Made by a program: the position numbers and the translations under genes. Below the pieces are notes generated by a model. It saw nothing but the letters and a program-made list of their open reading frames with translations. It did no database searches and was not told the DNA's origin. This document shows positions 9,393-19,833 of a stretch of 48,256 nucleotides of DNA, one piece after another. Numbering within the stretch: the stretch's first letter is position 1; the number at the start of each line of letters is the position of its first letter. The stretch lies in contig CADEDH010000049.1 of the NCBI GenBank assembly GCA_902826025.1, positions 1-48,256 on the forward strand. Reading direction: 5' to 3'. The DNA comes from an uncultured Actinomycetes bacterium. Lineage in GTDB: Bacteria > Actinomycetota > Acidimicrobiia > Acidimicrobiales > SZUA-35.

Positions 9393-10034
9393 ATGGACAA
9401 CAAGCAAGCCAAGGCGGCCGCTGAGGCCCGCGAAATCCTGAACCGCAGCGCTGAGGTGCTCGAAGCCGAATGGCAGCGGCTGATGCGGGCCTTCGAGAGC
9501 TCCGAGATGGTGCCGGCGCCGGTGAAGCAGCAGCTCACGCAGGCAGTCAACCGGCTCAACGCCATCGTGGAATCGACCACGCCCCCGTCGGGACGGGACG
9601 TGGCCCGCGAGCTGGTGGAAGCGGCGGGCGAGGTCCGGTCGTTCGTGACCAGCCTGGGCGGGGCCATGATCCGGGCTGCGGCCGAGGCCGGCTTCCCTGT
9701 TCCCGGCGGGGCGACGGCCCCCGGCGCCACCGCCCCTTCTCCTCCGCCGCCTCCGGCTGCGTCCGAGCCGGTTGTGAGCGACCCGGCACCAGCTCCCGAG
9801 CCCGCCGCTCCGGCGGCGGTGAAGAAGGCGGCGGTCAAGAAGGCCGTGGTCAAGAAGCAGGCGGCGGTGAAGAAGGCCGCCACCAAGGCCGCCGCCACGA
9901 AGAAGGCGGCGGTCAAGAAGGCCGCCACGAAAGCCAGCGTCACCACCAAGGCCGCGGCCAAGAAGGCTGCCCCCGCCAAGAAAGGCGCCCCAGTCAAGAA
10001 GGCTGCGACCAAGAAGGCTGCCCCCGGCAGCTGA
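9393..10034 (+). CDS. Lys/Ala-rich-tailed putative nucleoid-associated protein
   Basis: 213 aa. Residues 1-110 are helical and may form a coiled coil (AREILNRSAEVLEAEWQRLM). A Pro/Ala linker follows (about 110-145). The last 70 residues are a tail of (V/T)KKAA repeats with almost no acidic residue. Such tails resemble histone H1 and the C-terminus of actinobacterial HupB, and bind DNA or RNA by charge. The N-terminal domain is not HU and I do not recognise it. No signal peptide. It probably binds nucleic acid in the cytoplasm, but that is inferred from composition only. The next gene has its own -10 box. Confidence 0.75.
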   Translation: MDNKQAKAAAEAREILNRSAEVLEAEWQRLMRAFESSEMVPAPVKQQLTQAVNRLNAIVESTTPPSGRDVARELVEAAGEVRSFVTSLGGAMIRAAAEAGFPVPGGATAPGATAPSPPPPPAASEPVVSDPAPAPEPAAPAAVKKAAVKKAVVKKQAAVKKAATKAAATKKAAVKKAATKASVTTKAAAKKAAPAKKGAPVKKAATKKAAPGS

Positions 10035-10047
10035 CCCTGCGGACACC

Positions 10048-10053
10048 TAGAAT
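10048..10053 (+). promoter_or_regulatory. -10 box of the small barrel gene (leaderless)
   Basis: TAGAAT ends 7 nt before ATG 10061, with no Shine-Dalgarno in between. The same hexamer at the same spacing precedes scpA. Confidence 0.65.
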
Positions 10054-10060
10054 TTCCACC

Positions 10061-10390
10061 ATGGGTACCTATGTGGTGATGGTGATGAGCAATCCGGTCG
10101 AGGGCCGTGAGGCCGAATTCAACGACTGGTACGAGAACACCCACCTCGATGAGGTTCTGGCCACCACAGGCTTCACAGCGGCCCAGCGGTTCGTGCTGAA
10201 GGCGGAGGCCGGCCCACCCTCGGCTCACCGGTACCTCGCCCTCTACGAGACCGAGGGCGACAGCGCCGATGAGGTCATCGCCCGCCTGAACGCTCGTCGG
10301 GCCGAGCGCCAGCAGAGCGACACCATCGACCGGCGGGATGCCGCCCTCTGGGTGTTCAGCCCTACCGGTGAGCGCCACGTCGTCGCCTGA
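10061..10390 (+). CDS. small dimeric alpha/beta-barrel (EthD/DUF4286-like) protein
   Basis: 109 aa. The N-terminus YVVMVMSNPVEGREAEFNDW leads into YENTHLDEVL, then FTAAQRFVL and HRYLALYETEGD, the ferredoxin-like pattern of EthD/DUF4286 proteins. Members are small dimers often linked to ring-compound metabolism or of unknown role. There is no catalytic residue I can assign beyond the conserved H in YENTHLDEV. Its end overlaps the start region of tlyA, so the two are probably co-transcribed. Confidence 0.75.
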   Translation: MGTYVVMVMSNPVEGREAEFNDWYENTHLDEVLATTGFTAAQRFVLKAEAGPPSAHRYLALYETEGDSADEVIARLNARRAERQQSDTIDRRDAALWVFSPTGERHVVA

Positions 10391-11258
10391 GGCAGCCGGC
10401 TCTCGGCTCGACGCCGAGCTGGTCCGGCGGGGCCTGGCGCCCAGCCGTGAAGCGGCCCGCCGGGCGGTGGAAGCCGGCCTGGTCACGGTGGACAGCCAAC
10501 CGGCCCGCAAGGCGGCTCGCACCGTCCGCCCCCACCAGCATCTGGCCCTGGCCGACCTGGCGGAACGCGAGCCGGGTGGCGTAGCTAGGGCCGCCTACCT
10601 CGTGGGCTACGTGAGCCGGGCCGGAGGCAAACTGGCCTCGGCCCTCGACGCTTTCGGGCTCAGCCCCGCCGGCCTGCGCTGCCTCGATGCCGGCGCTTCC
10701 ACCGGCGGCTTCACCGACTGTCTGCTGCAGCGGGGGGCGGCGGCGGTGGTGGCGGTGGATGTCGGCACCGACCAGCTCCACGCCCGCCTGCGGGGCGATC
10801 GCCGGGTCGACAGCCGGGAACGGACCGACATCCGCGCGCTCGACCCGGGCGCCATCGGCGGCCCGGCCGGGTTCACCGTGGCCGATCTGTCGTTCATCTC
10901 CCTCCGTCTCGTTCTGCCCGCCCTGGCCCGCCTCACCGTCCCCGGCGCCCCCGTGCTGGCCCTGGTGAAACCCCAGTTCGAGGTGGGGCGGGCCGAGGCG
11001 GCCCGCCGCCAGGGCGTCATCCGCGATCCTGCAACCTGGCGCCTCGTGTTGGACGAGGTGGTCGCTTCGGCCGATGATCTGGAGATGAGGCTGCGAGACG
11101 CTACGGTCGCGGGTGTACCCGGGGCTGGAGGCAACGTGGAGTTCGTCGTGTGGTTGTGCCGGGCGGGCACGAACGATGACACAGCCGCTCCCGACCCGGG
11201 GATGACGCTCGACCGGGTTGTGGCCCAGGCCGCCGAGCGGGCCGGGATGGCATCGTGA
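10368..11258 (+). CDS. tlyA: TlyA family rRNA 2'-O-methyltransferase / hemolysin A
   Basis: 296 aa. An N-terminal S4 RNA-binding domain (RLDAELVRRGLAPSREAARR, then VTVDSQPARK) precedes an FtsJ-like SAM methyltransferase domain with YVSRAGGKLASAL, the motif I region CLDAGASTGGFTDCLL, AVDVGTDQLH and LVKPQFEVGR. In mycobacteria TlyA methylates 16S C1409 and 23S C1920 and is needed for capreomycin sensitivity. GTG 10368 is chosen because it leaves a short N-terminus before RLDAEL; ATG 10338 is the alternative. Its stop overlaps the nadK start (GTGA), the conserved actinobacterial tlyA-nadK-recN order. Confidence 0.93.
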   Translation: MSATSSPEAAGSRLDAELVRRGLAPSREAARRAVEAGLVTVDSQPARKAARTVRPHQHLALADLAEREPGGVARAAYLVGYVSRAGGKLASALDAFGLSPAGLRCLDAGASTGGFTDCLLQRGAAAVVAVDVGTDQLHARLRGDRRVDSRERTDIRALDPGAIGGPAGFTVADLSFISLRLVLPALARLTVPGAPVLALVKPQFEVGRAEAARRQGVIRDPATWRLVLDEVVASADDLEMRLRDATVAGVPGAGGNVEFVVWLCRAGTNDDTAAPDPGMTLDRVVAQAAERAGMAS

Positions 11259-12127
11259 GCCGTCTCGGCATCGTCCTGCACCACCAGCGGCCCGAGGTGT
11301 TGGAGCTGGCCAAACGGGCGCTGCACTGGTGCGGCTCGGAGGTGTCGGCCGTCCTGCCGTCGCCCGACGCCGAGCTGGTGGGCCGACCCGACCTGTCCAT
11401 CGGCGAAGACTCGTTCGGGCCCGGCCTCGACGCCTGCCTCAGCTTGGGCGGCGACGGCACCGTCCTGCGGTCCACGGCCCTGGTGGCCAGCCACGAGGTG
11501 CCGATCCTGGGGGTGAACGCCGGCCACCTGGGCTACCTCACCGCCTTCGACCCGGCCCAGATGGAAGAGGCGCTGGGGGCCTGGCTGGCCGGTGAGCTCC
11601 GCATCGAGCGCCGCATGATGCTCGACGTCTACACCGCGGCCCCGGGCGGGGCCGGATCGGCCGCCGCCGGCTCCACCTTCGTGGGTCGGGCCCTCAACGA
11701 GGCCGTGATCGACCGGTGCGAGAGCGGTCGCACGGTGGAGCTGTCGGTCTCCATTGGCGGCCAGCCCTTCCTCACCTACCTGGCCGACGGCCTCATCGTC
11801 GCCACCCCCACCGGCTCCACCGCCTACGCGCTCTCCGCCGGGGGCCCGATCGTGGAGCCCGACTTCCGCACCCTGCTGCTCACGCCGGTGGCGGCCCACA
11901 ACCTGTTCAACCGCACGATGGTGCTCGCCCCCAACACCGTGGTGCAGGTGACGGTGGCCGGTCACCGGCCGGCCGTGGTGTCGCTCGACGGCCGCCAGAG
12001 CCTCGAGCTGGCACCGGGAGAGTCGGTGGTGTGCCGGGCCTCGGCCACCGAGGTCGGATTCCTCGTCCCCGGCAACCGGGATTTCCACCTGGTCCTGAAG
12101 GACAAGTTCGGGGTGGTCGACCGGTAG
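11255..12127 (+). CDS. nadK: NAD kinase
   Basis: A 290-aa cytoplasmic enzyme that phosphorylates NAD to NADP with ATP or polyphosphate. The nucleotide motif GGDGT is at residues 65-69, followed by LGVNAGHLGYL, then NE(A) in the substrate region, and the glycine-rich ADGLIVATPTGSTAYALSAGG. The GTG start overlaps the TGA of tlyA (GTGA), so translation is coupled. Confidence 0.95.
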   Translation: MSRLGIVLHHQRPEVLELAKRALHWCGSEVSAVLPSPDAELVGRPDLSIGEDSFGPGLDACLSLGGDGTVLRSTALVASHEVPILGVNAGHLGYLTAFDPAQMEEALGAWLAGELRIERRMMLDVYTAAPGGAGSAAAGSTFVGRALNEAVIDRCESGRTVELSVSIGGQPFLTYLADGLIVATPTGSTAYALSAGGPIVEPDFRTLLLTPVAAHNLFNRTMVLAPNTVVQVTVAGHRPAVVSLDGRQSLELAPGESVVCRASATEVGFLVPGNRDFHLVLKDKFGVVDR

Positions 12128-12142
12128 CGGGCGGCGGCCGGC

Positions 12143-12148
12143 GATACT
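12143..12148 (+). promoter_or_regulatory. candidate -10 box of recN (leaderless)
   Basis: GATACT ends 6 nt before ATG 12155. The first base departs from TANNNT, so this is weaker than the other candidates. Confidence 0.4.
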
Positions 12149-12154
12149 TCCTCC

Positions 12155-13741
12155 ATGCTGCTGGAGCTGGCCGTCGCCGACCTGGGCGTGATCGACCGTC
12201 TCACACTGCCCATCCCCACCGGGATGATCGCCCTGACGGGGGAGACTGGGGCGGGCAAGACGCTGCTGGTCGACGCCATCAACCTCCTGATGGGGGGCCG
12301 GGCCGATCCCGGGCTGGTTCGCCCTGGAGCGGCCGAGGCGGTGGTCGACGGGCGCTTCGAGCTCGACGGTGAGGAGTACGTGCTGTCACGGGTGGTACCG
12401 GCCGAGGGGCGCAGTCGGGCCTACCTGAACGGCCGGCCCACCACCGCCTCGGTCTTGGCCGAGCTGGGGTCCCGCCTGGTCGACCTACACGGTCAGCACT
12501 CCCACCAGTCGCTGCTGGGCATGGAGGCCCAGCGCCTGGCCCTCGACACCTACGGCCGGGTCGACCTGGGCCCGCTGCGCCAGGCTCGGGCCGCCCTGGC
12601 CGAGATCGACGAGAGTCTGGCCGCCATGGGCGGCGACGAACGGGCCCGGGCCCGGGAGCTCGACCTCGTCCGCTACCAGGTTCACGAGCTCGACGGGGCC
12701 GAGCTGTCCGATCCCGACGAAGACGAGGCCCTGGCCGGGGCCGAGGGGTTGCTGGCCAACGCCGTGGCCCACCAGGAGACGGCGGCCCTCGTGCTCGACC
12801 GGCTGATGGGCGACGACGGGGCCCGGGACCAACTGGCCGCCGCCCTGGCCGCCCTCGACCCCCGGGGTCCGTTCGCCGAGTGCGCCGAGCGGCTGGGGGC
12901 GGTGGTGGCCGAGCTCGACGACCTGACCGCCACCATCCGGGATCTGGCCGAGGGCATCGAGCCCGACCCTGAGCAGCTGGCCGCCGTCCAGGTCCGCCGC
13001 CGGCTCCTGCACGACCTGTGCCGCAAGTACGGCGATGACATCGCCGCCGTGATCGCCGAGCGCGACGCCCTGCGGATGCGGCTCAAGGAGCTGGAGGGGC
13101 ACGACGCTCTGGCCGCCGAACTCGATGCCCGCCGGGCCCGGGCCCGGGCCCAACTGGAGGAGATCCAGGGCGAGGTCCGCCAGGCCCGGCTGGCCGCCGC
13201 CCCGGCCCTGGCCGCCGCCATCGAGGCCCGGCTGCCCGAGCTGGCCATGCCCAAGGCCCGGGTAGGCATCGATGTCGACGGCCCCGACGGGGGCGAGGTG
13301 TCGTTCCAGCTGTCGGCCAACCCCGGCTCCCCCCTCCAGTCGCTGGCCAAGGTGGCCTCAGGTGGGGAGCTGGCCCGAGCCATGCTGGCCCTCCGGTCGG
13401 TGCTGTCGGAGGCGCCGCCGGTGCTGGTGTTCGACGAGGTCGACGCCGGGATCGGGGGCCAAGCCGGTTTCGCCGTGGGCCAGGCCCTCAGTCATCTGGG
13501 CGACCGCCATCAGGTACTGGTCGTCACCCACCTGCCCCAGGTTGCGGCGTTCGCCGACGCCCACCTGGCGGTGGTCAAGCGCCAGGGCGACGACGAGACG
13601 GTGTCGGAGGTCCGCCTCCTCAGCGCCGAGGAGCAGCAGGTGGAGCTGGCCCGGATGCTGTCGGGACAACCCGACTCGCCCACCGCCCGCCAGCACGCCC
13701 GGGAGCTGATCGAGGAGGCGGCCCGACTCAAGCGGGCCTGA
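12155..13741 (+). CDS. recN: DNA repair protein RecN
   Basis: A 528-aa SMC-like ATPase of double-strand-break repair that helps hold and process DNA ends before RecA loading. Walker A GETGAGKT is at residues 29-36, a coiled-coil middle (about 150-345) is rich in Ala, Glu and Arg, the ABC signature is VASGGELARAMLAL and Walker B is VLVFDEVDAGIGG, followed by the H-loop VVTHLPQVAA. All ATPase parts are present and the length is close to the family norm. It is the third gene of the tlyA-nadK-recN set. Confidence 0.95.
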   Translation: MLLELAVADLGVIDRLTLPIPTGMIALTGETGAGKTLLVDAINLLMGGRADPGLVRPGAAEAVVDGRFELDGEEYVLSRVVPAEGRSRAYLNGRPTTASVLAELGSRLVDLHGQHSHQSLLGMEAQRLALDTYGRVDLGPLRQARAALAEIDESLAAMGGDERARARELDLVRYQVHELDGAELSDPDEDEALAGAEGLLANAVAHQETAALVLDRLMGDDGARDQLAAALAALDPRGPFAECAERLGAVVAELDDLTATIRDLAEGIEPDPEQLAAVQVRRRLLHDLCRKYGDDIAAVIAERDALRMRLKELEGHDALAAELDARRARARAQLEEIQGEVRQARLAAAPALAAAIEARLPELAMPKARVGIDVDGPDGGEVSFQLSANPGSPLQSLAKVASGGELARAMLALRSVLSEAPPVLVFDEVDAGIGGQAGFAVGQALSHLGDRHQVLVVTHLPQVAAFADAHLAVVKRQGDDETVSEVRLLSAEEQQVELARMLSGQPDSPTARQHARELIEEAARLKRA

Positions 13742-13777
13742 CGACCGACAACCAGTCAACCCACCACCTACCCCGAA

Positions 13778-13818
13778 CTCTGACACCCGGGGCGCGCATC
13801 CGGGACCTGGTGTCAGAG
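13778..13818. repeat. TCTGACACC/GGTGTCAGA inverted repeat
   Basis: Perfect 10-bp arms CTCTGACACC (13778-13787) and GGTGTCAGAG (13809-13818) flank a 21-nt loop. It lies between the convergent recN and AcpH-like genes and may stop transcription. The left arm plus CCGG recurs at 25831-25843, so this is a dispersed repeat type. Confidence 0.7.
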
Positions 13819-13836
13819 ATCCGGGACTGGGCCTGC

Positions 13837-14493
13837 TTACCGCAGCCGCGTCGCCAGCTCGGCCACCAGGCTGTGGGCCCCGTCGGCTACCGCCGGCAGG
13901 CGGCGGGCCAGCACGTCGACCAGGCGGGGGACCTGGCACGGGGAGAAGGCCAGCCGGGGCCGGCGGGTCAGGATGCGCTGCAGGCGGTGGGCCACCTCCA
14001 CCGGGTCGTCGAGGCCGTGAACGGCGGTCCCGCCGGTGAACCGGGTCAGGTGGGTCTGCCAGTCGGCCTCGCTCGCCGGCTCGACCAGCGCCCCCAACGG
14101 GTCCCGCAGGTCGTCGATGGCGGCGAACGCGCCGTGGACCACCCCCGAGGTCGGGCTGTCGGCCAGCAGCACCCCGTCGAGCAGCAGCTCCACCCCGACG
14201 TGGGCGCAGGCCAGCGCCGGCCCCCGGCCGAAGCCGGCTGCGGTCAGGTCGTCGTGCACCTCGGCCTGACGGGCCACGAACCAGCGGTGGCCATGGAACA
14301 GGTCGTCGGTGCGGTAATGGAGTCGGATGCCGGCGTCGAGGGCGTCGTTCCCCGCCTCCCGGGGGCCGCGCTCGTGGCGGTTGAGGCGGAACCGGCCCAT
14401 GCCGGCCACGTCGGGCAGGGCCGACCCGAGCCGTTCGGCCCGGTCGTCCCGGCCGGCGGCCGCCGCCACCGCGATGTGGGCCCCGAGGTTCAC
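13837..14493 (-). CDS. ACP-phosphodiesterase-like (AcpH-like) conserved protein
   Basis: 218 aa. Charged helices with GSALPDVAGMGRFRL near the N-terminus, then IRLHYRTDDLFHGHRWFVA, and GRGPALACAHVGVELLLDGVL. The pattern of scattered His/Asp in helices recalls the AcpH/YajB family of metal-dependent hydrolases that cut phosphopantetheine off acyl carrier protein, but the usual NYLAH start is altered to NLGAHIAVA, so the match is tentative. The GTG start overlaps the stop of the upstream hydrolase gene (GTGA), giving a coupled pair. Confidence 0.6.
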   Translation of the reverse strand: MNLGAHIAVAAAAGRDDRAERLGSALPDVAGMGRFRLNRHERGPREAGNDALDAGIRLHYRTDDLFHGHRWFVARQAEVHDDLTAAGFGRGPALACAHVGVELLLDGVLLADSPTSGVVHGAFAAIDDLRDPLGALVEPASEADWQTHLTRFTGGTAVHGLDDPVEVAHRLQRILTRRPRLAFSPCQVPRLVDVLARRLPAVADGAHSLVAELATRLR

Positions 14494-15824
14494 TCGGTGA
14501 GGGCGCTGTAGATCAGGGGACGCAGCTCCTGGCGGATCGGGTAGGCCGACGACGGCATGAGCTGGGTGAGCCCGATCACGGCCAGCTCCTCGGCCGGGTC
14601 GATCCAGAACAGGGTGGACGCCGCGCCGCCCCAGCCGTACTCGCCCTGGGAGCACACGATCTGGGCCGCCGCCGGGTCGACCACCACCGAGAATCCGAGG
14701 CCGAAGCCGATCCCGTCGTAGTTGGTCTCGCTGAACACCGGCTGGCCCATGGCGGCCAGATCCCGCCCGCCGGGCAGGTGGTTCGAGGTGGCGTACTCCA
14801 CCGTCTTGCGGCCGAGGATCCGGGCCCCGCCCAGCTCGCCCCCGTTGAGCAGCATCTGGGTGAACCGGTGATAGTCGCCCAGGGTGGAGGTGAGGCCGCC
14901 GCCGCCCGATAGGAACGTGGGGTTGCGCCGGAACTGGGTGCCCTTGCTGCCGTCGTCGAGCTCCACCGCCTCGTCGCCGCTGGCCCCGGGGGGCACGCCG
15001 AAGGGCGACAGCGACGGCACAACGTAGTTGGCGGCGAACCGCTCAGCTCGCTCGTCGGCCACCTGGAACGCGGTGTCGGTCATGCCCAGCGGCTCGAAGA
15101 TCCGGTTGGCCAGGAACACATCGAACGACTGGCCCGAGATGATCTCCACCAGCCGGCCGATCACGTCGGTGGCCACGCTGTAGGACCACTGGGTGCCGGG
15201 GGAGAACACGAGGGGGATCCCGGCCAGGATCTCCACCCATTCCTCCAGCTTGTGGGCCTGGTCGACCCCCCGCTCGCGGTAGATGGCATCCACCGGGTGC
15301 CGCTGCATCCAGCCGTACGTGAGACCCGAGGTGTGGGTGAGCAGATCGCGTACCGTCATCTCCCGCTCGGGATAGGTGGTGGACCACGAGGCCGGGGTGC
15401 CGTCGCGCCAGACCCGCAGGTCGGCCCACGACGGGATGAAGCTCGACACCGGGGTGTCGAGGCGGAACAGGCCCTCCTCGTACAGGCTCAGCAGGGCCAC
15501 CGACGTGATCGGCTTGCTCATCGAGTAGATGCGCACGATCGTGTCGGGGGTCATGGGCGCCCCGGTGCCCAGGTTGCGGCTGCCCTGGGTGGACAGGTGG
15601 GCCACCTTGCCCCGCCGGCTCACCAGCAGGGAGAACCCCGGGTAGCGGCCGGTGTCGAGGTAGCGGGTCTTGATGAACTCGTCCACCCGCTGGAGGCGGG
15701 CCGGGTCCATGCCCACCTCGGTGGGGTCGACCATGTCGAATCCGTCGGCGGCGGCCGACTTGGCCTTCCCCGCCGACTTGCCCTTGCCTGCCTTGGTCTC
15801 CGAGGCCTTGCCGCTGTTCGCCAT
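14490..15824 (-). CDS. serine hydrolase, beta-lactamase/esterase (EstB) family
   Basis: A 444-aa class C beta-lactamase-fold enzyme. The catalytic SxxK is SMSK in VRIYSMSKPITSVAL, and the second-motif tyrosine is YSV in WSYSVATDVIG. A Gly-rich turn (FGLGFSVVVD, then YGWGGAAST) replaces the KTG box, as in EstB-like esterases. Esterase or peptidase activity is more likely than antibiotic resistance. Oddly, the first 28 residues are a Lys/Ala/Gly-rich stretch and not a signal peptide, so the protein is probably cytoplasmic. ATG 15824 follows a G-rich stretch. It is translationally coupled to the AcpH-like gene. Confidence 0.85.
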   Translation of the reverse strand: MANSGKASETKAGKGKSAGKAKSAAADGFDMVDPTEVGMDPARLQRVDEFIKTRYLDTGRYPGFSLLVSRRGKVAHLSTQGSRNLGTGAPMTPDTIVRIYSMSKPITSVALLSLYEEGLFRLDTPVSSFIPSWADLRVWRDGTPASWSTTYPEREMTVRDLLTHTSGLTYGWMQRHPVDAIYRERGVDQAHKLEEWVEILAGIPLVFSPGTQWSYSVATDVIGRLVEIISGQSFDVFLANRIFEPLGMTDTAFQVADERAERFAANYVVPSLSPFGVPPGASGDEAVELDDGSKGTQFRRNPTFLSGGGGLTSTLGDYHRFTQMLLNGGELGGARILGRKTVEYATSNHLPGGRDLAAMGQPVFSETNYDGIGFGLGFSVVVDPAAAQIVCSQGEYGWGGAASTLFWIDPAEELAVIGLTQLMPSSAYPIRQELRPLIYSALTE

Positions 15825-15835
15825 CCCCCCAGTCT

Positions 15836-15914
15836 CTCAGGTGTTGGCCGCAGGCCAACCCCCGTTCCCCTCAGGTGTTGGCCGCAGGCCAACCCAAGGA
15901 ACCCGAAGGGTTCC
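15836..15914. repeat. two direct copies of a GCC-GCA-GGC hairpin plus a third hairpin
   Basis: A 26-bp unit occurs twice (15836-15861 and 15870-15895). Each holds the stem GTTGGCC-GCA-GGCCAAC. A third stem GGAACCC-GAA-GGGTTCC follows (15898-15914). The array fills the gap between two minus-strand genes, just after the stop of the AcuI-like gene, and probably acts as its transcription terminator. Confidence 0.75.
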
Positions 15915-15917
15915 CCC

Positions 15918-18678
<2,761 letters not shown>

Positions 18679-18691
18679 CGCGGGTCGGCGC

Positions 18692-19249
18692 ATGAGCCAG
18701 AGCCCGTTCCGTCCCGTCGGCGAGGAACTGATCTACGAGGGCTACGTCATCCGAGTCCTCAGCGGCGAGTTCGAGGGGCCCGATGGCCACCGGTTCAGGC
18801 GCGACATCGTTCGCCACCCGGGGGCGGTGGCCGTGGTGCCGGTGGAGGACGGCCCCGCCGGCGACCATGTGTTCCTCGTCCGCCAGTACCGGGCCACGAT
18901 CGACGCCGATCTGTGGGAGATCCCGGCAGGCAAGCGCGACGTGGCCGACGAGCCCCCCGAGGTGACAGCCCACCGCGAGCTGGCCGAAGAGGTGGGGCGC
19001 CAGGCCGGGGCCATGGAGCTGCTGATCAACGTGTACCACTCGCCCGGGTTCTGCGACGAGTACGGCTGGATCTACCTCGCCACCGACCTCACCGAGGTGC
19101 CGCAGGCCCTCGACGGCGAGGAGGAGCAGTACATGGAGGTGGCCCGGGTGCCGGCGGCCGAGGCCGTGGACATGGCCCTCGACGGTCGGATCACCGACGC
19201 CAAGTCGATAGCGGGGATTCTGGCCGCCGCCCGCAAGCGGGGCTGGTGA
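18692..19249 (+). CDS. NUDIX hydrolase, ADP-ribose pyrophosphatase-like
   Basis: 185 aa. The NUDIX box lies around HRELAEEVG, preceded by WEIPAGKRDVADEPPEVTA; the REL-EE-G core residues are all present. VRQYRATIDADLWEIPAG and SPGFCDEYGWIYLA are typical of ADP-ribose pyrophosphatases, which split ADP-ribose into AMP and ribose 5-phosphate. Its place right after pyrG matches Rv1700, a characterised ADPRase. The stop overlaps the next gene's GTG (GTGA). Confidence 0.9.
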   Translation: MSQSPFRPVGEELIYEGYVIRVLSGEFEGPDGHRFRRDIVRHPGAVAVVPVEDGPAGDHVFLVRQYRATIDADLWEIPAGKRDVADEPPEVTAHRELAEEVGRQAGAMELLINVYHSPGFCDEYGWIYLATDLTEVPQALDGEEEQYMEVARVPAAEAVDMALDGRITDAKSIAGILAAARKRGW

Positions 19250-19797
19250 CAGCGGACCCGTTTGCGGGTGGGCTGCATCTGGCCCGCCGGTTCTTCGGTT
19301 CGTTGTCGCCGGCGGCCCCCCCGGCGAGCGATGACTCGTGGGCTCTGGGACACCTGGGCCCGGGTGAGGCCGAGCTGTGGCGGCGGATGTCGAACCCCGA
19401 TCGCCGCCACGCCGTGGCCGTTGCCCGGGCCGTCGTGGCCGATCTCGGACCCGCCACTGGCCGGGAAGTGGTGGCTGCCGCCCTTCTCCACGACGTGGGC
19501 AAGGTCGTCTCCGGGCTCGGCACGTTCCGCCGGGTCGGGGCCACGCTGGTGTGGGAGGGCCTGGAACGGGCCCGGCCCGACCGCCAGCGGGCGGCCCGGT
19601 GGTCGGCGGCCGATCGGGCCGGGCTGCGGCGCCTGGGCCAGTACCGCCGCCATCCCGAGCTGGGCGCCGAGCTGCTGGCCGCGGCCGCCGCCCATGAGCT
19701 GACCGTGGCCTGGGCCCGCGAGCACCACCGACAGCCCGACCGCTGGACCGTTCCGCCCGAGGTCGGCGCCGTCCTCAAAGCCTGCGACGACGACTAG
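19246..19797 (+). CDS. HD-domain protein
   Basis: 183 aa. The metal-binding doublet is H82-D83 in AALLHDVGKVVSGLG, with an upstream His in RRHAVAVARAVV and a later RRHPELGAELLAAAAAHE, a full HD pattern. HD proteins are phosphohydrolases acting on nucleotides or cyclic nucleotides; no substrate can be read here. The GTG start overlaps the NUDIX stop, so the two are translated together, which hints at nucleotide housekeeping. In mycobacteria this position holds xerD instead. Confidence 0.8.
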   Translation: MTADPFAGGLHLARRFFGSLSPAAPPASDDSWALGHLGPGEAELWRRMSNPDRRHAVAVARAVVADLGPATGREVVAAALLHDVGKVVSGLGTFRRVGATLVWEGLERARPDRQRAARWSAADRAGLRRLGQYRRHPELGAELLAAAAAHELTVAWAREHHRQPDRWTVPPEVGAVLKACDDD

Positions 19798-19833
19798 CAG
19801 CGGCGGGCGGCGGCGATACCTCCGGGCGAGGAC

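Noticed and set aside
14490..15824. Antibiotic-resistance beta-lactamase
   Set aside because: SxxK is present but KTG is not, and no signal peptide is seen; an EstB-like esterase is more likely.
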